From: Bacteroidetes bacterium 4572_112
Lineage (GTDB): Bacteria > Bacteroidota > Bacteroidia > Bacteroidales > UBA1556
Length of the DNA: 7,603 nucleotides
Direction: 5' to 3'
Assembly (NCBI GenBank): GCA_002254285.1
Contig: NIUZ01000183.1
Coordinates: 1-7,603, forward strand
Below the pieces are notes generated by a model. The model saw only the letters and a list, made by a program, of their open reading frames with translations. It was not told the origin of the DNA and did not search any database. Each line of letters begins with the position of its first letter. Positions within the stretch are counted from its first letter, which is position 1. Positions 1 through 4,822 of the stretch are shown in pieces. The position numbers and the translations under genes were made by a program.

Positions 1-672
1 AAAAAGTTCTATTTCGATTTTGGCTCTCGTCAAGCTTGGGGTTATGATGGTATATCAAGGGTAAAGGCCTACGATGCAGGCTTTACCTATCGTCCAATTG
101 ATGCCTTGGAATTAGCTTTTCATCCTTATTATTCATTTTCGGAGAATAATCTTCAGTATGTAGACCAATTTAATTATGGTGATAAAACTGATTATGTACT
201 TGCTAATATTCAGCAAAGTACTCTTGTTTTTAGGTTTATGATTGATTATAATATCAGCCCGACTTTCACTATTCAATATTATGGTTCACCATTTATCAGC
301 ACAGGAAAGTATAGTAAATTTAAAAGAGTTGATGTGCCTAATGCGGCTAATTATAATGATAGATTTCATGAGTTTTCTTCCTCCGAAATATCAATTGATG
401 CCAATGGCAATTATGCTGTTGATGCCAATGGTGATGGTAATGCAGACTATAGTTTTGGAAATCCAAATTTCAATTTCAAAGAGTTTCAATCTAATCTAGT
501 TCTTCGTTGGGAGTTCACTCCTGGCTCAATGCTATTTATTGTTTGGACACAAAACAGAGTGCATCAAGATGGATTTGGTACCTTTACCTTTAGCGGCGAT
601 ATGAAACAGCTTTTTGAAACCTATCCACGTGATGTGCTTATGTTTAAACTAACGTATAGGATTTTTAATTAA
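1..672 (+). CDS. DUF5916-family outer-membrane beta-barrel protein, C-terminal part (5' end outside window)
   Basis: The frame is open from the first base to a TAA at 670-672, giving 223 residues with no start, so the gene begins upstream of the window. The sequence has the alternating aromatic/polar pattern of beta-barrel strands. Near the end, FGNPNFNFKEFQSNLVLRWE followed by FTPGSMLFIVWTQNR matches the conserved end of DUF5916 proteins, where a GNPDFNFRS...LRWEYRPGSTLYLVWTQSR-like block precedes the last strands. Family members usually have an N-terminal carbohydrate-binding-like domain and a C-terminal barrel in the outer membrane; their substrate is generally unknown. The end, LMFKLTYRIFN, resembles a C-terminal beta-signal, although the last residue is Asn rather than Phe. 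An acidic DANGNYAVDANGDGNADY loop (about residues 133-150 of the fragment) resembles calcium-binding loops; calcium binding is inference. The family call is from recall of conserved blocks and is fairly secure. Confidence 0.85.
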   Translation, partial: KKFYFDFGSRQAWGYDGISRVKAYDAGFTYRPIDALELAFHPYYSFSENNLQYVDQFNYGDKTDYVLANIQQSTLVFRFMIDYNISPTFTIQYYGSPFISTGKYSKFKRVDVPNAANYNDRFHEFSSSEISIDANGNYAVDANGDGNADYSFGNPNFNFKEFQSNLVLRWEFTPGSMLFIVWTQNRVHQDGFGTFTFSGDMKQLFETYPRDVLMFKLTYRIFN

Positions 673-683
673 GGATAGAGAAC

Positions 684-699
684 CCCGATGGAAATCGGG
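684..699. terminator. Short GC hairpin between convergent genes, possible transcript end
   Basis: CCCGAT (684-689) and ATCGGG (694-699) form a perfect 6-bp stem around a GGAA loop, which fits the GNRA tetraloop pattern. It lies in the 45-bp gap between the end of the DUF5916 gene and the end of yidD, which converge. Neither strand has a T-run directly after the stem, so it is not a classical intrinsic terminator. It may be a weak bidirectional 3' end or a small dispersed hairpin. Confidence 0.35.
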
Positions 700-717
700 A
701 GGAAATTACATGTTAAA

Positions 718-1029
718 TTAATCCTCTTCTTCACGCCATTTGAGTCTATTACAAACTTCTTTTGATTTCAGAAATACTGCAACAATAATAACGGGTACAG
801 GGTCGAAACCCTCAGTGCCCCAAGGGTGACAGCGTGCAATACGATTTGCAGAAATTGCTCCACCTTTAATAATTCCGTGTTTATGCAGAGCTTCCAAAGT
901 ATAAGCTGAGCACGTAGGAATATGCCTACATGATGCCGGTGTAAGTGGCGAAATCACATAGCGGTAGAAATGAATCGGCAGACTCACTACTTCTATAATT
1001 GCCTTTTTTGCTATGGATTTTTCTTGCAT
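718..1029 (-). CDS. yidD: YidD, membrane protein insertion efficiency factor
   Basis: This 103-residue protein carries the whole YidD signature: an amphipathic N-terminal stretch (about residues 10-30, AIIEVVSLPIHFYRYVISPL), SCRHIPTCSAYTLEALHKHG (33-52), and the block RIARCHPWGTEGFDPVP (63-79). The cysteines at 34, 40 and 67 are those conserved in the family. YidD is a small inner-membrane-associated protein thought to help YidC insert membrane proteins. At 103 residues it is somewhat longer than the usual 70-90, with a short N-terminal extension and an acidic EEED tail. In many bacteria yidD sits with rnpA and yidC. Here it is instead 117 bp downstream of a J-domain gene on the same strand, so co-transcription with that gene is possible. 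The ATG at 1027-1029 is the only sensible start; no clear Shine-Dalgarno site precedes it. Confidence 0.95.
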   Translation of the reverse strand: MQEKSIAKKAIIEVVSLPIHFYRYVISPLTPASCRHIPTCSAYTLEALHKHGIIKGGAISANRIARCHPWGTEGFDPVPVIIVAVFLKSKEVCNRLKWREEED

Positions 1030-1063
1030 TCTATGTTTATATTTTAATTATTCATTAACCATT

Positions 1064-1087
1064 GTCATCCTGAGTTTACCGAAGGAC
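1064..1087 (+). repeat. Short dispersed GTCATCCTGAG...CGAAGGA-type repeat
   Basis: GTCATCCTGAG followed by TTTACCGAAGGAC resembles the short GTCATCCTGAGC...CGAAGGA sequence scattered between genes in many bacterial genomes. The ends (TCCT...AGGA) can pair weakly. A related copy lies in the opposite orientation at 4369-4392. It sits in the gap between yidD and the J-domain gene. Function unknown. Confidence 0.5.
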
Positions 1088-1146
1088 ATTATAACCTGCC
1101 TAACCGAAAAACAAGCCATTAATCCTTAATAATTAACCATTAATAA

Positions 1147-1893
1147 TTACTTAACCCCTCTTTGTTTCTTAATTTGTTCGTAAGCCTCAGCTACGCTCTT
1201 AAATTTCTCCTCAGCAGCAGCTCTATGTTCTTCACCAAGGTGACTAACCTTATCAGGATGATATTTAACGGCCATTTTACGATAAGCTTTCTTTACTTCA
1301 TCATCAGTGGCATTTGAGCTAATTTCTAATATCTTATAAGCTCCATCATTACTTTTTACAAACATGGCGCGTATTGATTCGTAATCGAATTTGCTAATAC
1401 GAAGGTAGCTAGCCAAATGCTTCATTAGCTCATCCTCCTTATTGTCTATTCGTCCATCAGCCATGGCAATTCCCCATAAATAATGGTATAATTGTAACCG
1501 CGACGAATGATCCATAAACGATGCAATTTGATGTGCTACATCACGAAGTGGAATATCTTGCTTAATAATTTCTCTAAGATCAAGAATATAATCACTAGCT
1601 CTATCAGCACCAAATTGTTGCTGAAGGAAATTCTTTACATAATCGAGTTCTGCTTTTACAACTTTGCCATCAGCTTTCATTACTGCGGCAGAAAGTATTA
1701 GTAGACTTGCTGCAAAATCATCAGCTCCTGACTCATGATAATGACTGCCACCTCTCCTATATTCTTCTTCATGGTATTCGTCCTCTTTGCCTCTATCAAA
1801 CATGCTTCCAAAGCTAAAGCCCAATAATGCTCCAATAGGTCCACCAAAAGCCCAGCCTAAACCTCCACCAATCCATTTTCCAAATCCTGCCAT
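1147..1893 (-). CDS. TerB-like and J-domain (DjlA-like) co-chaperone
   Basis: This 248-residue protein has three parts. The N-terminus is glycine-rich and hydrophobic (residues 1-30), with a WIGGGLGWAFGGPIGALLGF stretch that may form a short membrane-associated helical hairpin. A His/Glu-rich linker (about 36-55) follows. Residues about 57-170 form a TerB-like helical domain with two acidic repeats, KADGKVVKAELDYV (73-86) and MADGRIDNKEDELM (144-157), similar to metal-binding TerB motifs. Residues about 184-244 are a J domain with the HPD tripeptide at 212-214, the element that stimulates ATP hydrolysis by DnaK. The same order of parts is seen in DjlA, though E. coli DjlA has a clearer transmembrane segment. 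The protein probably recruits DnaK to an unknown, perhaps membrane-linked, client. The ATG at 1891-1893 is supported by the conserved N-terminus starting directly there. Confidence 0.92.
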   Translation of the reverse strand: MAGFGKWIGGGLGWAFGGPIGALLGFSFGSMFDRGKEDEYHEEEYRRGGSHYHESGADDFAASLLILSAAVMKADGKVVKAELDYVKNFLQQQFGADRASDYILDLREIIKQDIPLRDVAHQIASFMDHSSRLQLYHYLWGIAMADGRIDNKEDELMKHLASYLRISKFDYESIRAMFVKSNDGAYKILEISSNATDDEVKKAYRKMAVKYHPDKVSHLGEEHRAAAEEKFKSVAEAYEQIKKQRGVK

Positions 1894-1928
1894 AATATGT
1901 TGTGTATATTTTTTACAATTTTAAAGCG

Positions 1929-1936
1929 CAAATATA
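1929..1936 (-). promoter_or_regulatory. Candidate -7 promoter element (TATATTTG) for the TerB/J-domain gene
   Basis: On the minus strand this reads TATATTTG, a full match to the Bacteroidota -7 consensus TAnnTTTG, and lies 35 nt upstream of the start codon at 1893. No convincing TTG -33 element is visible 17-23 nt further upstream, so the call rests on the -7 box and its position. Confidence 0.4.
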
Positions 1937-2091
1937 AGAAAACATAAGCTGTGCTTTTTAATGCCTTTTAGTTTTTTAACGTTTGCATTAATTTTTCTTA
2001 GTGTTTCGTAATTATATTCAATAATAAGGTTTTAGGAACAGTCTTTTGAATAGATATTATTGAAAAAAGTAAATAATACAATATTAATATT

Positions 2092-2119
2092 TTTGTTTCA
2101 AAAAATGTACGTATATTTG
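2092..2119 (+). promoter_or_regulatory. Promoter of the yefM-yoeB operon
   Basis: TTTG at 2092-2095 can serve as the -33 element and TATATTTG at 2112-2119 as the -7 element of a Bacteroidota promoter. The 16-nt gap between them is slightly short of the usual 17-23. Transcription would begin near 2125, leaving a leader of only about 23 nt before the antitoxin ATG at 2148. The end of the -7 box overlaps the middle GTAC operator box, so a bound repressor would block RNA polymerase directly. Confidence 0.55.
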
Positions 2120-2138
2120 TACTTTAATTTGTACAAAT
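2104..2138 (+). promoter_or_regulatory. Three-box TGTAC operator of the yefM-yoeB operon
   Basis: GTAC occurs at 2107-2110, 2119-2122 and 2131-2134, so the centres are exactly 12 bp apart. The right-hand box is a perfect 12-bp palindrome, ATTTGTACAAAT (2127-2138). The middle one repeats its left half, ATTTGTAC (2115-2122). The left one is ATGTAC (2105-2110). In E. coli, the YefM-YoeB complex represses its own operon by binding adjacent palindromes with TGTACA cores spaced about 12 bp apart. The same core and spacing here, directly before a YefM/YoeB pair and overlapping the -7 box, strongly suggest autoregulation. The third box appears to be an addition to the two-palindrome E. coli layout. 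Binding itself is inference. Confidence 0.75.
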
Positions 2139-2147
2139 AAAAAAGGT

Positions 2148-2399
2148 ATGTTAGTAGCAACAATTTCAGATTTTAGAAGAGATATTAAAAATTATCTTGA
2201 TAATGTTATCAATAATGTGGAAACTCTTATAATTAATAGAGGTAGAGGGAATGGTGTTGTTGTAATGTCTTTAGATGAGTATAATTCTTTGATTACTACT
2301 CAACACGAGTTATCATCAAAAAAGAATGAGGCAAGATTAGATTCGGCGATTAGTAAGTTTAAAAACGGTAAATCATTTACAAAAAATCTTATTGAGTAA
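2148..2399 (+). CDS. yefM: YefM-type antitoxin (Phd/YefM family)
   Basis: This 83-residue protein is the same length as E. coli YefM and aligns along its whole length. The N-terminal part ISDFRRDIKNYLDNVINN (6-23), the LIINRGRGNGVVVMSLDEYN stretch (27-46) and the C-terminal NEARLDSAISKFKNG (60-74) followed by the FTKNLIE end all have clear counterparts. The N-terminal half dimerises and binds DNA; the C-terminal part is expected to be disordered until it wraps around the toxin and blocks its active site. It is the first gene of the operon. Its TAA stop shares one base with the toxin ATG (TAATG), so the two are probably translationally coupled. The start at 2148 is fixed by the conserved N-terminus; the upstream AAAAAAGGT is only a weak ribosome site. 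Confidence 0.95.
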   Translation: MLVATISDFRRDIKNYLDNVINNVETLIINRGRGNGVVVMSLDEYNSLITTQHELSSKKNEARLDSAISKFKNGKSFTKNLIE

Positions 2400-2656
2400 T
2401 GGATTACGTTTTTGTTGAAGAATCATGGGAGGATTATTTGTATTGGCAAAAAACTGATATGAAAATGATAAAGAAGATTAATAAACTTTTAAAAGATATA
2501 CCTCGTACTCCATATGAAGGAATTGGAAAACCCGAGGCTTTAAAATATAAGTATAAAGGTTTTTATTCTAGGAGAATAGATAAAGAACATCGCCTTATTT
2601 ACCGAGTGATAGGTGAGGAAATACAAATAGTAAAATGTAGGTTTCATTATGATTAA
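2399..2656 (+). CDS. yoeB: YoeB toxin, ribosome-dependent mRNA endonuclease
   Basis: This 85-residue protein closely matches E. coli YoeB: EESWEDYLYWQKTD (7-20), RTPYEGIGKPEALK (36-49), GFYSRRIDKEHRLIYRV (54-70) and the CRFHY end (80-84). The catalytic residues of YoeB fall at the same numbers here: Glu46, Arg65, His83 and Tyr84. The toxin is therefore expected to be active. It cuts mRNA in the ribosomal A site, mainly near start codons, when the antitoxin has been degraded. The start codon overlaps the antitoxin stop by one base. The next frame starts 8 bases before this gene's stop, so a third gene may belong to the operon. The only departure from E. coli YoeB at the end is an additional Asp after HY. 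Confidence 0.97.
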   Translation: MDYVFVEESWEDYLYWQKTDMKMIKKINKLLKDIPRTPYEGIGKPEALKYKYKGFYSRRIDKEHRLIYRVIGEEIQIVKCRFHYD

Positions 2657-3131
2657 TGTGAAAAATGTGTTTATTTTACTTCTATTAATTGTTCCTTCAA
2701 TTGTACTCTCACAGAGTGTTGATAGTAAATATATTAGTGTTGTTAGCTTTGTTGAGGATTCTATAATTAAAAATGATACTGCAGATTACTTTATTAATAG
2801 AGAGCTTGACATAGAAACAGAATATGTAGATTTTCATGGTTTGTCAGCAAATTGTGATATTTAGCATGAACTATTATTGGAGGTTTTATTGAATGGAGAA
2901 AGTTCAAGTTTAGAACATAATGTAAGAGCTATAATTCCAAACTATTTAAAAATTTCGGACAATAAATTTGAAATAAAATTAGCTACATTAATTACTTATA
3001 AAGGTATATGGGCAACTGTAGTCACTAAAAATAACAGATTAAACAAAGCTCATAAATGGGATAAGTATTTGCTTATTTTTATTGGTGATAAACTAATATT
3101 TAGTAGTCACCAAGCATGGCATACTGATTAA
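2649..3131 (+). pseudogene. Small secreted protein gene of unknown function, interrupted by an in-frame TAG
   Basis: An ATG at 2649 overlaps the yoeB stop by 8 nt and opens a 71-codon frame ending in TAG at 2862-2864. The same frame then stays open without another stop to TAA at 3129-3131, so the whole stretch reads as a protein of about 160 residues with one amber codon at position 72. The first 23 residues (MINVKNVFILLLLIVPSIVLSQS) look like a Sec signal peptide with cleavage after VLS. The second part contains ITYKGIWATVVTKNNRLNKA and YLLIFIGDKLIF and ends QAWHTD. I recognise no family in either half. A TTG at 2877 could restart translation, but no ribosome site precedes it. The simplest reading is a gene broken by a nonsense mutation. 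Alternatives are a complete 71-residue protein, readthrough, or a sequencing error. Its overlap with yoeB suggests it was the third gene of the operon. Confidence 0.6.
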
Positions 3132-3138
3132 TTATTAC

Positions 3139-3178
3139 AAAAAAAACAAAGCCCAATATACAAACGTACATTGGGCTT
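3139..3178 (-). terminator. Intrinsic terminator of the saccharopine dehydrogenase-family gene
   Basis: AAGCCCAAT (3149-3157) pairs perfectly with ATTGGGCTT (3170-3178); inside the loop TAC/GTA can add three pairs after an A-C mismatch. On the minus strand the hairpin is followed by TTTGTTTTTTTT, a textbook U-tract, and it lies 25 nt beyond the stop of the minus-strand gene ending at 3203. On the plus strand, where the toxin-antitoxin operon ends at 3131, no U-tract follows, so termination there is less certain. Confidence 0.85.
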
Positions 3179-3202
3179 CAAAAATTTCTAAATTCTCAAT
3201 TA

Positions 3203-4187
3203 TTAATCTAAATCAGATTCCTCTTCAATAAATTTAATATTTAATTCTTCTAATTCGTCAAGAATTGGGTTGTAAATTTCAGGAATAACAGGTACTTGTA
3301 AACCTTTAAGGCTTAGTTCGTTATTTGCTACCATTTTTGTAGCGATTGCCAATGGAGTTCCAACTGTTATTGCCATTGCGGTTTTTTCTTTGCTTTCTCC
3401 CATTACCACTAATGAAGATACTATCTTACGTTTTTTGCCCTCTTTGGTAGTGACGGAATATTGTAGGAATAGTTTCCAAACCATAAGTTTCGCGGTATTT
3501 TAGAGAATCTCTATTTGGATAAATCTCAAACTCACCAACACCATCAATAGCGGTTTCGCTTAGGCGGTAGAATAATCGTTGGTAAGGAATATATTTATAT
3601 CTACCATTGCGGATAAACATAGAAACTCCTTGTCCAGCAAGTACCACATTGCGAGGGTTCCAGGTGAATTTATAATTCCATGGGTTGTTATCATATTCTG
3701 GAGCTACAAGTCCGCCTGTAGAAGAGAAAAATGCTTCTAAATTTGAACCATCAGCTCTTAATTTGTCAATTACCTTCATTGCCGACATATGGTCGATTCC
3801 TGGGTCAACACCAAGTTCCATATATATGCCAACACCTGCTTCAATAGCATCATTATTCAATGCCTTTAGTTGTGGCGAAACATATGATGCTGTTAACATC
3901 TGCTTCTTATTCTTTATACAGCTTTTGGCAATAATATGGTGGAAACTAGCAGGAAGCATTGATAGTACAATGTCTGATTCACTAACAACCTGATTTACTT
4001 GTTCCCCATTATTTACGTCAAAAGCAAAGGCTGTAGCTCTTTTATTATCTCCAATTTTATGCTTAGCAATATTAATATCATAATCACCTACATTTACTTG
4101 CCAATCATATTGTTCGGCTCTGTCCAATAGGTATTCTATTAAGCTAGTGGCTGATAATCCTGCTCCTAAAATGCTTATTTTCTTCAT
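3203..4187 (-). pseudogene. Saccharopine dehydrogenase-family oxidoreductase, internally deleted and frameshifted
   Basis: The first frame (4187 down to a stop at 3426-3428) encodes residues 1-253: a Rossmann nucleotide-binding motif GAGLSA (8-13), SDIVLSMLPASFH (71-83), ELGVDPGIDHMSAM (124-137), STGGLVAPEYDNNPWNYKFTWNPRN (156-180) and SLKYRETYGLETIPTIFR (228-245). These match NAD(P)-dependent saccharopine dehydrogenase/reductase-like proteins. The C-terminal end of the same family lies in another frame ending at 3203: SSLVVMGESKEKTAMAITVG, PLAIATKM and the closing PILDELEELNIKFIEEE. Relatives are usually about 430-450 residues and have roughly 110-130 residues (starting RGT.RR.G...AW) between these two parts that are absent here. 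The frames overlap at 3453-3463, where each reads as native sequence, suggesting deletion between short repeats. The family acts in lysine or related amino-acid metabolism, but this copy is very probably inactive. An assembly error is an alternative cause. Confidence 0.85.
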
Positions 4188-4262
4188 TTGATTATTGTTT
4201 AATTATAAACTCTTTTATGTGTGTTGTTTAACAAATTCTAATAATATTTTAATTACTAATGA

Positions 4263-4270
4263 CAAAATTA
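4263..4270 (-). promoter_or_regulatory. Possible -7 promoter element for the saccharopine dehydrogenase-family gene
   Basis: On the minus strand this reads TAATTTTG, a match to TAnnTTTG, 75 nt upstream of the ATG at 4187. The nearest upstream TTG is only about 13 nt away, too close for a standard -33 element. In DNA this AT-rich the match could be chance. Confidence 0.25.
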
Positions 4271-4346
4271 AATAAATTTATAACAATTCTATCTATATAA
4301 TCAGGTATTTTTAACAGCATAAAGTTGACAAATGCGGACTTATGGT

Positions 4347-4459
4347 GTTTTAATGGTTTAATGGGTTGCCCTTCGACTTGCGCTCAGGGTGAGGGGAAAA
4401 GGGTTGAAAAGAAAGTTGAAGGGGTTTAAAAAGTTGAAGTGGTTGTAAAAGATTGAATC
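4347..4459. repeat. Degenerate GTTGAA/GTTTAA minisatellite
   Basis: The region reads as a loose chain of 8-11 nt units built on GTTGAA or GTTTAA with G- and A-rich spacers: GTTTTAATG, GTTTAATG, GGGTTGAAAA, GAAAGTTGAAG, GGGTTTAAAA, AGTTGAAGTG, GTTGTAAAA, GATTGAATC. Unit length and sequence both drift, so it looks like an old, decayed tandem array. It is split by the CCTTCGAC-type repeat at 4369-4392. No product or binding protein is evident. Confidence 0.5.
4369..4392 (-). repeat. Second copy of the dispersed TCA(C/T)CCTGAG...CGAAGG repeat
   Basis: The plus strand reads CCCTTCGACTTGCGCTCAGG then GTGA. Reverse-complemented it begins TCACCCTGAGCGC and ends GTCGAAGGG, the same layout as the copy at 1064-1087 (TCATCCTGAG...CGAAGG). 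CCCT...AGGG at its two ends can pair to form a small hairpin. It lies inside the GTTGAA-like array. Confidence 0.55.
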
Positions 4460-4640
4460 GTTTATGTGAGTTTAACCTTCTGAAATAAGAATTAACAATA
4501 TTATCATTTAGCTATCAGGACTTAGATTCAGGGACTATCCTGTAAAGTGTGTGAATTAGAAATTTATTCTAATATTAGATTACTTCTCTATTCTCCTTCT
4601 ATTTAATTTGATGTGTTGTAGTTAGTAGTAAAATCTAAGC

Positions 4641-4676
4641 TCTTCAATCGTTAATCTTAAATCTGCAATTGTTAAT
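4641..4676. repeat. Diverged 15-bp direct repeat
   Basis: TCTTCAATCGTTAAT (4641-4655) and TCTGCAATTGTTAAT (4662-4676) agree at 13 of 15 bases and start 21 bp apart. This looks like the remnant of a simple tandem array. No role is evident. Confidence 0.45.
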
Positions 4677-4711
4677 ACTTTTCCTTTCACTGTTCACTAT
4701 TAATTTTTTCA

Positions 4712-4719
4712 TATATTTG
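4712..4719 (+). promoter_or_regulatory. Candidate -7 promoter element (TATATTTG) for the acyl-CoA synthetase-like gene
   Basis: TATATTTG matches the Bacteroidota -7 consensus exactly and is the same 8-mer as in the yefM and TerB/J-domain promoters. The expected -33 position holds TTC (4693-4695) rather than TTG. The leader to the ATG at 4823 would be about 100 nt; I see no riboswitch-like fold in it. Confidence 0.45.
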
Positions 4720-4822
4720 CATTGAACAAACACAAACTAATACAGAATCACATTTTTTATATCTAAAGACTATTTTATTTTGGGTTTTCTATGTTGATTT
4801 CTGTAATAAAACAACTTATTTT

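Larger units (their letters stand above)
4188..4822. other. Gene-free intergenic stretch with degenerate repeats
   Basis: These 635 bases lie between two divergently transcribed genes. I find no convincing coding region. They hold a possible minus-strand promoter (near 4263), a run of GTTGAA-like units with an embedded dispersed repeat (4347-4459), a diverged 15-bp direct repeat (4641-4676) and the plus-strand promoter for the acyl-CoA synthetase-like gene (near 4712). The stretch 4460-4640 shows nothing I can name. Confidence 0.7.

Noticed and set aside
1100..1146. ATTAAT/TTAATAATTA-rich stretch between yidD and the TerB/J-domain gene as a CRISPR or binding-site array
   Set aside because: Units are short, irregular and A/T-only, with no conserved repeat or spacer length; it looks like low-complexity intergenic DNA.
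2080..2091. AATATTAATATT palindrome upstream of the yefM promoter as another operator
   Set aside because: Pure A/T palindromes of this size are expected by chance in such AT-rich DNA and it does not share the GTAC core.
3149..3178. GTAC inside the terminator loop (3165-3168), with ATGTACGT on the minus strand matching 2105-2112, as a fourth operator box
   Set aside because: It is a single copy, sits within a terminator loop about 1 kb away and lacks the 12-bp array; an 8-bp match is likely chance.
3685..3993. 102-codon plus-strand frame opposite the saccharopine dehydrogenase-family gene
   Set aside because: It is antisense to the conserved ELGVDPGIDHMSAM and ASFHH regions and has no features of its own.
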